Of a stretch of 64,000 nucleotides of DNA, positions 43,477 through 52,563 are shown piece by piece. The DNA is taken from NCBI RefSeq assembly GCF_014199265.1, contig NZ_JACIJG010000012.1, positions 1 to 64,000 of the forward strand, written 5' to 3'. Made by a program: the position numbers and the translations under genes. This DNA is from Brucella daejeonensis (GTDB lineage: Bacteria; Pseudomonadota; Alphaproteobacteria; Rhizobiales; Rhizobiaceae). Every line of letters begins with the position of its first letter. Within the stretch, counting starts at the first letter, position 1. The notes below the pieces were generated by a model. The model searched no databases, had not been told where the DNA came from, and saw nothing but the letters and a program-made list of their open reading frames with translations.

Positions 43477-43602
43477 GGATCGTGAGCTGATCCTTGTCGG
43501 ATTGACAACAATCATGCGTTATAGGCTTCTATCGAGAAATAACTTGACGACGGCGGGCCGGGTTCGGTAACTTCTGGCAAACCTCTCATTTGGCATTTGG
43601 GC
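43477..43602 (+). promoter_or_regulatory. Structured 5' leader of the amide operon (ANTAR-type control region)
   Basis: A series of hairpins precedes the terminator: GGATC/GATCC (43477-43481, 43489-43493), GATTG-ACAA-CAATC (43500-43513), a stem GCCGG/CTGGC with inner GTT/AAC (43557-43578), and GGC-ATTTGG-GCC (43592-43603), whose 3' arm shares a base with the terminator stem. ANTAR proteins bind paired hairpins with six-base loops (A at 1, G at 4) and prevent termination. The last hairpin has a six-base loop with A at 1, but G at 5, not 4, so the match is imperfect. Confidence 0.45.
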
Positions 43603-43636
43603 CCTTACTGGAATGAAAATTCCAGTGGGGTTTTTT
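43603..43636 (+). terminator. Leader intrinsic terminator (attenuator) before the AmiC-like gene
   Basis: The core is ACTGGAAT-GAAA-ATTCCAGT (43607-43626), a perfect 8-bp stem with GNRA tetraloop, extended by two G-U and two C-G pairs to 43603/43630, then six consecutive T. This is a textbook terminator lying upstream of, not after, a gene; the first start codon follows 15 bases later. It fits control by antitermination through the AmiR-like protein encoded two genes on. Confidence 0.85.
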
Positions 43637-43650
43637 GTTTGGCGCTCAGC

Positions 43651-44820
43651 ATGGTCACGAACGGCAAAAAGAATATTCCTGTAGGCGTGTTGTTCTCGCA
43701 CTCCGGTCCCTATGAAAAGCTGGGCTATGAGGGGTATTGCGGTGCCATGTCGGCAATCGGGGCGATCAATAGTCTTGCCCTTCCGTTTCATCTGGTGCCC
43801 CGCATTGCGGATCCGGGCGGCAATACCGACCGTTATGCGGCGCTTTGCGACGAGTTGATAAGCCGGAATGGCGTGCGTCATGTGGTTGGGTGCACGACCT
43901 CCTGGAGCCGCAAGGAGGTTATCCCTATCGTTGAAAAGCGGGACGCCGTGCTGTGGTATCCGTGCGTTTATGAAGGTTTCGAAGCCAGTGACCGCGTTGT
44001 CTATGTTGCTGCCTGCGCCAACCAGCATCTGGTGCCGCTGATCGATTTCGTCATGCCGCGTTTCGGCAAGAGGGCCATTCTGCTCGGCTCCAACTATATA
44101 TGGGGCTGGGAAACCAATCGCCTGGCGCGCGAAATGCTCTGTGCCGCGGGTGGAGAAGTGCTCGGTGAGCGCGCCATCGCCATTGGCGATACGGATATCG
44201 ACCATCTGATCCGCGAGATCGAGCACAAGAAGCCGGATTTCGTCCTCAATAATCTCATCGGTGAATCGTCATATGCTTTCCTGAAAGCCTATGCGGAACT
44301 GGGTCGTCGCAATCCGGAGTTCAGTGCGGCGCGTCGCCCTGTCGTCTCCTGTAATTTCTACGAAAGCGAACTGGAGCGCGTGGGCGCGGACGCGGAAGGC
44401 AATTTCACGGTCAGCTGTTATTTCCGCTCCCTGCCTGGGGAGGCCAACGGGGCGTTTCTCGATGAAGCCCGGACAAGCGCCTTTAAAAGCGGGATATCGG
44501 CCTTCTTTGCCGAGAGTTACTCCAGTATTCTGCTGATTGCGGCGGGGATAGAGCGCGCGGGAACCGACGACGTCGAGGCCGTGCTTGCTGCTGCCAAAAC
44601 CCACGCAACCGCCACGCCGCTCGGTGACCTCATCGTCGATGCCGCCACCAACCACATTGCGTTGCCCGCCCATATCGGGCGTGCGCGGAGGGACGGCAGC
44701 TTCGACATCGTTCACCGGGCGGAGCATCCCATCCAGCCGGACCCTTTCATGGCCCGGACCCATCTGCAATCCAATGCGAACGGTGCGCAGCAATCCGGCT
44801 TCCTGAGGCTCGTAAAATGA
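43651..44820 (+). CDS. AmiC-like amide sensor (periplasmic-binding-protein fold, cytosolic)
   Basis: A 389-residue protein from ATG 43651; frames further upstream run through the terminator. It matches the AmiC/UrtA group of type-I binding proteins: IPVGVLFSHSGPYEKLGYEG, VVGCTTSWSRKEVIPIVEK, LWYPCVYEGFE, ILLGSNYIWGWETNRLARE, and SYFAF-like SSYAFLKAYAELG. There is no signal peptide, as in AmiC, which holds AmiR inactive until an amide binds. The ANTAR-protein gene overlaps its stop by 4 bp, the same coupling as in Pseudomonas amiC-amiR. Confidence 0.88.
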   Translation: MVTNGKKNIPVGVLFSHSGPYEKLGYEGYCGAMSAIGAINSLALPFHLVPRIADPGGNTDRYAALCDELISRNGVRHVVGCTTSWSRKEVIPIVEKRDAVLWYPCVYEGFEASDRVVYVAACANQHLVPLIDFVMPRFGKRAILLGSNYIWGWETNRLAREMLCAAGGEVLGERAIAIGDTDIDHLIREIEHKKPDFVLNNLIGESSYAFLKAYAELGRRNPEFSAARRPVVSCNFYESELERVGADAEGNFTVSCYFRSLPGEANGAFLDEARTSAFKSGISAFFAESYSSILLIAAGIERAGTDDVEAVLAAAKTHATATPLGDLIVDAATNHIALPAHIGRARRDGSFDIVHRAEHPIQPDPFMARTHLQSNANGAQQSGFLRLVK

Positions 44821-45452
44821 CCAAGACCGACCGATCATCGCAATTTGCGACCAGAGACATGAGCTGGGGCGCATTCGAAAACTGGACGGCGCTGATCGTT
44901 CATCGCCGCCATGCGAATGTCGATGCGATTACGCAGCAACTGGGTCGTATCGGCGTGGATGCCGTGGAGTGCTGGCCGAATCTTCCCGAAGGTGCCGATA
45001 TATCCCGCTTCAACATCGTCTTTTTCGATGTGGACATGGGGTATGACGAGCAGTTTCCGTGGCAGCCGCAGCAAGCGCCGGTGCCCACGGTCGCGCTGAT
45101 CGGATCGGAAGCGCCGGGCCGGATTGGCTGGGCGCTCAATCAGGGCGCCGATGCACAACTCCTCAAGCCTATCGGCAGCGCTGGCGTATATAGCGCCCTG
45201 GTCATTGCCATGCACAATTTTCAGCGCCGCCATGCCCTGGCAACGGAGATCGGCGAATTGCGTGAGAGCCTCGCCGGTCGGGAAGCCATTGCACAGGCAA
45301 CCGCGATCATCATGTTTGCGGATAATATTTCAGCGAAACAGGCCTATCAGAAACTGCGTCTTGCGGCGATGGCCGAGCGCATCAGTGTTGAAGCCTTTGC
45401 CCGGCGGTTTCTGACAGAAAACCAAACGAGGACCGATCGTGAGCGCGCTTGA
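44817..45452 (+). CDS. ANTAR-domain antitermination protein, AmiR-like
   Basis: A 211-residue protein. Residues about 20-125 form a pseudo-receiver lacking the usual phospho-acceptor pattern (ALIVHRRHANVDAITQQLG; NIVFFDVDMGYDEQ). A coiled-coil stretch follows (MHNFQRRHALATEIGELRESL). The C-terminal ANTAR domain reads AIAQATAIIMFADNISAKQAYQKLRLAAM. ANTAR domains bind nascent RNA and block terminators; the obvious target is the leader terminator of its own operon. The next gene starts 14 bp before its end. Confidence 0.9.
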   Translation: MTKTDRSSQFATRDMSWGAFENWTALIVHRRHANVDAITQQLGRIGVDAVECWPNLPEGADISRFNIVFFDVDMGYDEQFPWQPQQAPVPTVALIGSEAPGRIGWALNQGADAQLLKPIGSAGVYSALVIAMHNFQRRHALATEIGELRESLAGREAIAQATAIIMFADNISAKQAYQKLRLAAMAERISVEAFARRFLTENQTRTDRERA

Positions 45453-46332
45453 TACTCTCCCTGTTGGCCAGAGCAAAGCCGAACGCGGCGTTTTTGCCCG
45501 CATCATACGCAGGCCGCTGGCGGTTTTCGGTCTTGCGGTCATCATCGTCGCGGTGACGGCGGCTATTTTCGCGCCATGGATCGTACCCTTCGATCCGAAT
45601 GAGCAGTTTTTCGACGGGCTGACGCTCGAAGGCGCTCCTCTCTCGCCTAATGCCAAATTCTGGTTCGGAACCGATCTGGTCGGGCGCGACCTGTTCTCGC
45701 GTCTTATCTATGGCGCGCAGACCTCGCTCATCATTGGCGTGGTGGCCAATGGCATTGCTGTTTTCATCGGATCGGTGGTCGGTATCTGCGCTGGCTATTT
45801 CCGTGGCTGGGTGGAAACCGTGCTGATGCGCTTCACCGATCTGATGATGGCTTTTCCGGCCCTTCTGCTGGCCATCGTGCTTGCGGCGATCTTCAAGCCG
45901 AGCCTGTGGATCGTCGCCATGGTGATCGCCATGGTCAACTGGGTGCAGATCGCGCGCGTGCTCTATACGGAAACCCGCTCGCTGTCGCAGCGCGACTTCA
46001 TCGAGGCCGAGCGCGCCATGGGCGCGGGCGCGCCGCGCATCATTCTCAAGCATGTCCTGCCGCATCTCTTTTCCACGATGATCGTCTGGGCGACGCTCGG
46101 TATCGCCACCACGGTGCTTCTTGAAGCCACACTGTCCTTCCTCGGCATCGGCGTGCAGCCGCCAACCCCGTCCTGGGGCAACATCATCTTTGAAAACCAG
46201 ACCTATTTCACGAGCGCGCCCTGGCTGGTGTTCATACCTGGCGCGGCGATCCTGCTGCTGGCGCTTGCCTTCAATCTTGTCGGCGATGTCTTGCGCGACG
46301 TGCTCGATCCAACACAGCAGGGGCACCACTGA
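45439..46332 (+). CDS. ABC transporter permease (DppC-like, system 3)
   Basis: A 297-residue permease starting with GTG at 45439 (ACGAGGA upstream), overlapping the ANTAR gene by 14 bp. It has the DppC-type periplasmic motif FWFGTDLVGRDLFSRLIYGA, about six helices and the EAA-like loop FIEAERAMGAGAPRIILKHV. It ends in GDVLRDVLDPTQQ. Its stop overlaps the next start. In this operon the C-type permease precedes the B-type, the reverse of systems 1 and 2. Confidence 0.9.
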   Translation: MSALDTLPVGQSKAERGVFARIIRRPLAVFGLAVIIVAVTAAIFAPWIVPFDPNEQFFDGLTLEGAPLSPNAKFWFGTDLVGRDLFSRLIYGAQTSLIIGVVANGIAVFIGSVVGICAGYFRGWVETVLMRFTDLMMAFPALLLAIVLAAIFKPSLWIVAMVIAMVNWVQIARVLYTETRSLSQRDFIEAERAMGAGAPRIILKHVLPHLFSTMIVWATLGIATTVLLEATLSFLGIGVQPPTPSWGNIIFENQTYFTSAPWLVFIPGAAILLLALAFNLVGDVLRDVLDPTQQGHH

Positions 46333-47252
46333 TGCTCGCCTATATTGCCCGCCGTCTCATCCAGACCGTGCTGATTCTGATCGGCATCAGTTTTGTCACC
46401 TTCATCCTGCTTTATCTGGTGCCAGCCGATCCGGCGCGTCAGATCGCAGGCCGCAGCGCCACGGCGCAAACGGTGGAAAATATCCGCGAGCAACTGGGGC
46501 TGAACTTGCCCTTTTATGAGCAATATCTGCGCTATCTAAAGGGTCTGGTTCAGGGTGATTTCGGACGTTCTTATTTGCAAAAGACCGAAGTTGCTTCGCT
46601 CATCTGGTCGCGTCTGCCTGCAAGCCTTCTTCTGATGGCGGGCGCGATTTTCTGCGAACTCGTTATCGGTATCACCATGGGCGTTATCGCCGCGACGCGA
46701 CGCGGCACCCGCACCGACAACGCACTGATGATTTTCTCCTTCGTCGGCGTCTCCGCGCCGCAATTCGTCATCGGCATCTTGATGCTTTACGTCTTTGCCG
46801 TGCAGTTCGGCTGGTTTCCCATCGGTGGTTACGGCACCTTCCGGCATCTGGTTCTGCCCTCGCTCACCCTCGGCCTTCTGGGGGCTGGCTGGTATTCGCG
46901 CATGATGCGCTCGTCGCTGCTCGATGTGCTGCGTCAGGACTATATCCGCACCGCCCGCGCCAAGGGGCTGGCGCGCTGGAAAATCTTGATGCGCCACGCC
47001 ATGCCCAACGCCATTCTGCCCGTCATCGCGATGATCGGCATCGACATCGGCCTGTTCATGTCGGGCATCGTGGTCGTGGAAAGCGTCTTCGGCTGGCCCG
47101 GCATCGGCCAGCTTGCCTGGCAGGCGATCCAGCGCGTGGATATCCCCATCATCATGGGCGTCACCATCGTGTCGGCCTTCGCCATCGTCCTCGGCAATCT
47201 TCTGGCCGATCTTGTCACCCCATTCATCGATCCGCGCATCAAACTGCGCTGA
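46332..47252 (+). CDS. ABC transporter permease (DppB-like, system 3)
   Basis: A 306-residue permease (MLAYIARRLIQTVLILIGIS; YLVPADPARQIAGRSA; EAA-like loop YIRTARAKGLARWKILMRHA; end PFIDPRIKLR). It overlaps the DppC-like gene by 1 base and is followed after 29 bases by the binding-protein gene. The two permeases form the channel for the substrate delivered by that protein. Confidence 0.9.
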   Translation: MLAYIARRLIQTVLILIGISFVTFILLYLVPADPARQIAGRSATAQTVENIREQLGLNLPFYEQYLRYLKGLVQGDFGRSYLQKTEVASLIWSRLPASLLLMAGAIFCELVIGITMGVIAATRRGTRTDNALMIFSFVGVSAPQFVIGILMLYVFAVQFGWFPIGGYGTFRHLVLPSLTLGLLGAGWYSRMMRSSLLDVLRQDYIRTARAKGLARWKILMRHAMPNAILPVIAMIGIDIGLFMSGIVVVESVFGWPGIGQLAWQAIQRVDIPIIMGVTIVSAFAIVLGNLLADLVTPFIDPRIKLR

Positions 47253-47281
47253 CAAAAACACTCCAGAGAAAGGGAACCACA

Positions 47282-48901
47282 ATGAAAAAATCACTTCTCA
47301 TCGGCGCTTCCATGCTGGCGCTTGGCCTTGCCCAGCCCGCCATTTCGGCCGACATCAAGCAGGGCGGTTCCATGACCGTTACCTATAAGGACGACGTTTC
47401 GACGCTCGATCCCGCCATTGGCTATGACTGGCAGAACTGGTCGATGATCAAGTCGATTTTCGACGGGCTGATGGATTATGAGCCGGGAACAACGACTCTG
47501 CGTCCCGAACTGGCCGAGTCCTATACGATCTCCGACGACGGCAAGACTTTCACCTTCAAACTGCACAAGGGCGTGAAGTTTCACAATGGTCGCGAACTGA
47601 CCGCCGACGATGTCAAATATTCCATCGAGCGCGTGGTAAATCCCAAGACGCAGAGCCCCGGCGCAGGTTTCTTCGGCTCCATCGTCGGTTTCGAGGATGC
47701 GTCGGCGGGTAAGGCGGAGCATATGTCGGGCATTACCGTGGTCGATCCCTATACGATCAAGTTCGAGCTGAGCCGCCCCGACGCGACCTTCCTGCATGTG
47801 CTGGCGTTGAATTTCGCCCATGTCGTGCCGAAGGAAGAAGTGGAAAAATACGGCGCCGATTTCGGCAAACATCCGGTCGGCTCCGGCGCATTCAAGATGA
47901 CCGACTGGACACTCGGCCAGCACATCGTCTTCGAACGCTTCAAGGATTATTACAAGCCGGGCCTGCCCAAGCTCGACCAGATCACGTTCGAGGTCGGTCA
48001 GGAACCGGTGGTTGCGCTGCTGCGCATGCAGAATGGCGAAATCGACATTCCGGGCGACGGCATTCCGCCGGCGAAATTCATCGAAGTCACCAAGGATCCG
48101 AAATTCAAGGATCTGATCATTCAGGGCGGCCAGCTGCATACCGGCTACGTGACCATGAATGTGAAGATCAAGCCGTTCGACAATGTGAAGGTGCGTCAGG
48201 CCGTCAACATGGCCATCAACAAGGACCGCATCGTGCGCATCATCAACGGTCGCGCCGTACCGGCCACGCAGCCGCTGCCGCCGTCCATGCCGGGCTATGC
48301 CAAGGATTACAAAGGCTATCCTTTCGATCAGGCAAAGGCCAAGGCGCTTTTGGCCGAAGCGGGCCTAGCCGATGGTTTCGAGACGGAGCTTTTTGTCGCC
48401 AATACCGATCCGCAGCCGCGCATCGCGCAGGCCATCCAGCAGGATCTGGCGGCAATCGGCATCAAGGCTTCCATCAAATCGCTGGCACAGGCAAACGTCA
48501 TCGCCGCAGGCGGCGAACCGGAAGGCGCGCCGATGATCTGGTCCGGTGGCATGGGCTGGATTGCCGATTTCCCCGATCCGTCCAACTTCTACGGCCCGAT
48601 CCTGGGCTGCGGTGGCGCGGTTCAGGGCGGCTGGAACTGGTCGTGGTACTGCAATGAGGACCTCGACAAGAAGGCACAGGAAGCCGACGCCATCGTCGAT
48701 CCGGCCCGCAAGGCCGAACGTGAGCAGCTCTGGCGCGACATCTATCTGAAGATCATGGAAGACGCGCCATGGGCTCCGATCTTCAACGAAGAACGCTTCT
48801 CCGTGCGCTCCGAACGTCTCGGCGGCCCGGATGCGATCTTTGTCGATCCCGTCCACATCCCGGTCAATTACGACGAGGTTTATGCAAAAGATGTGCAATA
48901 A
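47282..48901 (+). CDS. ABC transporter substrate-binding protein, Dpp/Opp family (system 3)
   Basis: A 539-residue family-5 binding protein with a Sec signal (MKKSLLIGASMLALGLAQPA, cleaved near ISA). Family motifs: TFKLHKGVKFHNGRELTADDV, VGSGAFKMTDW and FDNVKVRQAVNMAINKDRIV. Two cysteines late in the protein (GCGGAVQGG and WYCNED) may form a disulfide. AGAGAAAGGGA precedes the ATG. Its last codons overlap the formamidase start by 11 bases. The ligand may be an amide-containing compound, given the operon content. Confidence 0.9.
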   Translation: MKKSLLIGASMLALGLAQPAISADIKQGGSMTVTYKDDVSTLDPAIGYDWQNWSMIKSIFDGLMDYEPGTTTLRPELAESYTISDDGKTFTFKLHKGVKFHNGRELTADDVKYSIERVVNPKTQSPGAGFFGSIVGFEDASAGKAEHMSGITVVDPYTIKFELSRPDATFLHVLALNFAHVVPKEEVEKYGADFGKHPVGSGAFKMTDWTLGQHIVFERFKDYYKPGLPKLDQITFEVGQEPVVALLRMQNGEIDIPGDGIPPAKFIEVTKDPKFKDLIIQGGQLHTGYVTMNVKIKPFDNVKVRQAVNMAINKDRIVRIINGRAVPATQPLPPSMPGYAKDYKGYPFDQAKAKALLAEAGLADGFETELFVANTDPQPRIAQAIQQDLAAIGIKASIKSLAQANVIAAGGEPEGAPMIWSGGMGWIADFPDPSNFYGPILGCGGAVQGGWNWSWYCNEDLDKKAQEADAIVDPARKAEREQLWRDIYLKIMEDAPWAPIFNEERFSVRSERLGGPDAIFVDPVHIPVNYDEVYAKDVQ

Positions 48902-49835
48902 TTGCCAATATACCATCCATGGTCGCCATCATCACTTCGGCTGGGACAATTCGTTCCAGCCAGTGGAGACGGTCGCACCGGGATCGACGTTGAAATTCGA
49001 ATGTCTCGACAGCGGCGCCGGGCAGTTTAATCCCAACAGCACGGTTGCCGACGTCGCGACCATGGATTTTTCCAAGGTTAACCCGGTCACAGGTCCGATC
49101 TTCGTCGATGGAGCCAAGCCCGGCGACATATTGAAAGTCACCATCCATCAGTTTGAGCCTTCGGGCTTCGGGTGGACGGCCAATATTCCGGGCTTCGGCC
49201 TTCTGGCCGACGACTTCAAGGAACCGGCGCTGGCGCTATGGGACTATAATCCTGCAACGCTGGAACCCGCGCTTTTTGGTAAACACGCCCGCGTGCCGCT
49301 CAAGCCTTTCGCGGGAACCATCGGCGTCGCACCGGCGGAAAAGGGCCTGCATTCGGTGGTGCCGCCGCGTCGCGTCGGCGGCAATCTCGACATTCGCGAT
49401 CTGGCAGCGGGCGCCACGCTCTATCTGCCGGTTGAAGTCGAGGGCGCGCTGTTCTCCATCGGCGACACCCACGCCGCACAGGGCGACGGCGAGGTCTGCG
49501 GTACGGCGATTGAAAGCGCGATGAATGTCGCGCTGACACTCGACCTCATCAAGGACACGCCGCTGAAAATGCCGCGCTTCACCACGCCGGGACCGGTGAC
49601 GCATCATCTCGACACAAAAGGCTACGAAGTCACCACCGGCATCGGCCCCGATCTGTGGGCGGGCGCACAGGCGGCATTGTCCAATATGATCGATCTTCTC
49701 TGCCAGACGCAGAACCTCAACCCGGTGGACGCCTATATGCTCTGCTCGGTCTGCGGCGATCTGCGTATCAGCGAAATCGTCGATCAGCCGAACTGGGTCG
49801 TGTCCTTCTACTTCCCGCGTTCTGTTTTTGAATAA
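48891..49835 (+). CDS. Acetamidase/formamidase family protein
   Basis: A 314-residue FmdA/AmdA-type amidase. ATG 48891 is chosen because the protein then starts at the conserved segment YTIHGRHHHFGWDNS; it overlaps the binding-protein gene, and an ATG three codons earlier is possible. Typical motifs: GPIFVDGAKPGDILKVTI, GTIGVAPAE, PPRRVGGNLDIRDL and the conserved IGDTHAAQGDGEVCGTAIES. The family hydrolyses formamide, acetamide and related short amides to ammonia plus carboxylate. No signal peptide: cytosolic. It is the only enzyme in the AmiC/AmiR-headed operon, so it likely acts on the imported ligand or its breakdown product. Confidence 0.92.
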   Translation: MCNNCQYTIHGRHHHFGWDNSFQPVETVAPGSTLKFECLDSGAGQFNPNSTVADVATMDFSKVNPVTGPIFVDGAKPGDILKVTIHQFEPSGFGWTANIPGFGLLADDFKEPALALWDYNPATLEPALFGKHARVPLKPFAGTIGVAPAEKGLHSVVPPRRVGGNLDIRDLAAGATLYLPVEVEGALFSIGDTHAAQGDGEVCGTAIESAMNVALTLDLIKDTPLKMPRFTTPGPVTHHLDTKGYEVTTGIGPDLWAGAQAALSNMIDLLCQTQNLNPVDAYMLCSVCGDLRISEIVDQPNWVVSFYFPRSVFE

Positions 49836-49841
49836 AGAGAA

Positions 49842-51620
49842 ATGAACATGAAAACGGTTTCCCCGCTTTTGCAGGTCAAAGATCTGGTGACGCAGGTGGC
49901 GACACCCGACGGTGCGCGCACCGTGGTCGATCATCTTTCCTTCGATCTGCAACGCGGGGAAACGCTATGCATCGCAGGCGAAAGCGGATCGGGCAAATCC
50001 ATGACCGTGCTTTCGCTGATGCAGCTTCTGCCCAAAAGCCTTGCAAGGGTGGCGGGTGGTTCGGCCATCATGAATGGCCGCGATATTCTCAAGCTCAATG
50101 AAAGCCAGATGCGCGGTGTGCGCGGGCGTCATATCGGCATGATCTTTCAGGAACCGATGACCTCGCTCAATCCCGTGCTCACCATTGGGCGGCAACTTTC
50201 CGAAGCGGTTGGCGACGGCCTGTCCGGTGCCGCCACGATGCAACGCTGCAAGGAACTGCTCGATCAGGTGCAGATTTCCGACGCGGCCCGGCGTCTCACG
50301 CAATATCCGCACGAGCTTTCCGGCGGCATGCGCCAACGCGTGATGATCGCCATGGCGCTGGCGCAAAAGCCGGAAATCCTGATTGCCGACGAGCCGACCA
50401 CCGCGCTCGATGTGACGGTGCAGGCGCAGATACTGGCGCTCATCCGAAAACTTCAGGCCGAAAACGGCGTCTCCGTCATCCTGATTACCCACGATATGGG
50501 CGTCGTTGCCGAAATGGCCGACCATGTGCTTGTCATGAATCAGGGGCGTCAAGTGGAACAGGGACCGCTTCGCGACGTGTTCTTCACGCCTCAGGATGAC
50601 TATACCAAGCGCCTGCTGGCCGCAGTCCCGCGCCTTGGCGAAATGACCGGCACAAACGCCCCCAAACGCGCACCGGCACAAGCCAAAGCCGAACAGAAGC
50701 CCGAAACGGCCACGCCCGTGCTCGAAGTTGAAAATCTGGTCGTTCGCTTCGACATCAAGGGCGGCATATTGCAACGACCTGTCCGGCGCGTCCATGCGGT
50801 GGAAGGCGTGTCGTTTACCGTTAATCGCGGCGAAACGCTTTCGCTGGTAGGGGAATCGGGATGCGGAAAATCCACGACCGGCAAGGCGCTGCTCAATCTC
50901 GTCAACTGGAGCGGCGATGTGCGCATTAACGGCCAGAGCACCAGGGGCCTGAGCCGCGCCGCCATGCGACCGATTTTGCGCGACGTCCAGATGATTTTTC
51001 AGGACCCCTATGCCTCGCTCGATCCGCGCATGCGCGTCGGCGATCTGGTGGCCGAACCGCTGGTCATTCATGGTCTGGCTTCTGGATCGGAACTCAAGGA
51101 CCGCGTGGAATATCTGTTCCGCCGTGTTGGTCTGTCAGCGGAACAGATGAAGCGCTATCCGCATGAGTTTTCGGGCGGGCAGCGCCAGCGCGTCTGTATC
51201 GCCCGCGCTCTGTCGCTGTCACCCAAACTCATCGTCGCGGATGAGAGCGTGGCAGCGCTCGACGTTTCCATTCAGGCGCAGGTGCTCGATCTGTTGCAGG
51301 ATATCCAGAACGAAACCGGCATGTCCTATCTGTTCATCAGCCATGACATGGCGGTGGTCGAACAGATCAGCCACCGCGTCGCGGTGATGTATGCCGGGCG
51401 CTTTGTCGAAACCGGCACGCGCGCGCAGGTTTTCGAAAATCCGCAGCACGACTATACGCGCAAATTGATGGATGCCGTTCCGGTCGCCGATCCAGACCGG
51501 GATCGGCGTCTCTTCGTGCCAAATGAAGGCGAATTACCAAGCCCCGTCAAGCCGCTCGATTATATACCGCCTGTGTTTCACCAAACCGAAGTTTCTGCCG
51601 GGCACAGCGTCTGGCGATAG
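49842..51620 (+). CDS. ABC transporter ATPase, two fused nucleotide-binding domains (DppDF-like, system 3)
   Basis: A 592-residue double ATPase. Domain 1: [48 protein letters not shown] ~45-residue linker rich in Ala, Lys and Pro (about 265-295) joins domain 2: [48 protein letters not shown]. Both sites look active. A second ATG at 49848 is a possible start. It is the last gene of the amide operon and runs convergently toward system 4. Confidence 0.93.
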   Translation: MNMKTVSPLLQVKDLVTQVATPDGARTVVDHLSFDLQRGETLCIAGESGSGKSMTVLSLMQLLPKSLARVAGGSAIMNGRDILKLNESQMRGVRGRHIGMIFQEPMTSLNPVLTIGRQLSEAVGDGLSGAATMQRCKELLDQVQISDAARRLTQYPHELSGGMRQRVMIAMALAQKPEILIADEPTTALDVTVQAQILALIRKLQAENGVSVILITHDMGVVAEMADHVLVMNQGRQVEQGPLRDVFFTPQDDYTKRLLAAVPRLGEMTGTNAPKRAPAQAKAEQKPETATPVLEVENLVVRFDIKGGILQRPVRRVHAVEGVSFTVNRGETLSLVGESGCGKSTTGKALLNLVNWSGDVRINGQSTRGLSRAAMRPILRDVQMIFQDPYASLDPRMRVGDLVAEPLVIHGLASGSELKDRVEYLFRRVGLSAEQMKRYPHEFSGGQRQRVCIARALSLSPKLIVADESVAALDVSIQAQVLDLLQDIQNETGMSYLFISHDMAVVEQISHRVAVMYAGRFVETGTRAQVFENPQHDYTRKLMDAVPVADPDRDRRLFVPNEGELPSPVKPLDYIPPVFHQTEVSAGHSVWR

Positions 51621-51679
51621 GGCCATTCCAGCAGAAGCGTCCCGAGCGCCGGTCTGATTCAGTCAGGTCGAAACGTGTT

Positions 51680-52561
51680 CTAACGAGAACGGGGGTCGAG
51701 CGCGTCACGCAGGCCGTCGCCAAGCAGGTTGAACGACAGAACCGTCATGAAAATCGCCATGCCGGGCCAGAGCGCCATCCATGGCGCATTGCCGAGGAAG
51801 CGTTGCGCCGAATTCAGCATGGAACCCCACGACGGCGCGGGCGGCTGCAAGCCCAGACCGAGGAACGACATGCTGGCTTCGGCTATGATCGCCGCCGCAA
51901 TCGTCAGCGTGGCCTGAACCATAAGCTGCGGCAGGATATTGGGCAGGATGTGCCGCACCGCAATGCGCCATTGCGGATTGCCGACCGCATTCGCCGCCTC
52001 GACATATTCCTCCGCCCGGATCGACAGAACCTGACCGCGTGTCAGACGGATGAAGAGCGGCATCGCCGTGATACCGATGGCCAGCATGGCATTGGTCAGG
52101 CTTGGGCCAAGGAATGCCGCGAAGGCGATTGCCAGAATGAGAAACGGACAGGCAAGCATGGCATCGGTGAAGCGGCTGATGAGACCGTCGATCACGCCGC
52201 CAAGGAAACCCGCCGCAAGCCCAAGCGGCACGCCGATGGCCATGGCGATGCCAACCGATGTGAGGCCCGCCATCAGTGAAGCGCGCGCGCCCCAGATAAT
52301 GCGGGACAGGATGTCACGACCGGTTTCGTCTGTGCCGAGCCAGTGAAGGGCGGATGGTGCCTTGCGCACGGCGGTCCAGCTTTGAGCCGCCGGATCATAG
52401 GGGGCCAGCAATGGCGCAAAGAGCGCTATGAACACCATGAACAGGACGACGACGAGGCCGACAAGCGCGCTCTTGCGCTTTGAAAGCCGTCGCCAGAAAC
52501 GGCTCTGGAAAAAGCGCACCACAAAATTCGGAGAGGGTCGGGTTTGCGAGATCGTCTGCAT
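51680..52561 (-). CDS. ABC transporter permease (DppC-like, system 4)
   Basis: A 293-residue permease from ATG 52561; the longer open frame runs into the preceding permease gene and is discounted. It has the first helix (SALVGLVVVLFMVFIALFAP), the DppC motif HWLGTDETGRDILSRIIWGA and the EAA-like loop YVEAANAVGNPQWRIAVRHI, ending in GLRDALDPRSR. It is the last gene of the six-gene minus-strand operon and starts 2 bases after the DppB-like stop. Confidence 0.9.
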   Translation of the reverse strand: MQTISQTRPSPNFVVRFFQSRFWRRLSKRKSALVGLVVVLFMVFIALFAPLLAPYDPAAQSWTAVRKAPSALHWLGTDETGRDILSRIIWGARASLMAGLTSVGIAMAIGVPLGLAAGFLGGVIDGLISRFTDAMLACPFLILAIAFAAFLGPSLTNAMLAIGITAMPLFIRLTRGQVLSIRAEEYVEAANAVGNPQWRIAVRHILPNILPQLMVQATLTIAAAIIAEASMSFLGLGLQPPAPSWGSMLNSAQRFLGNAPWMALWPGMAIFMTVLSFNLLGDGLRDALDPRSR

Positions 52562-52563
52562 GG

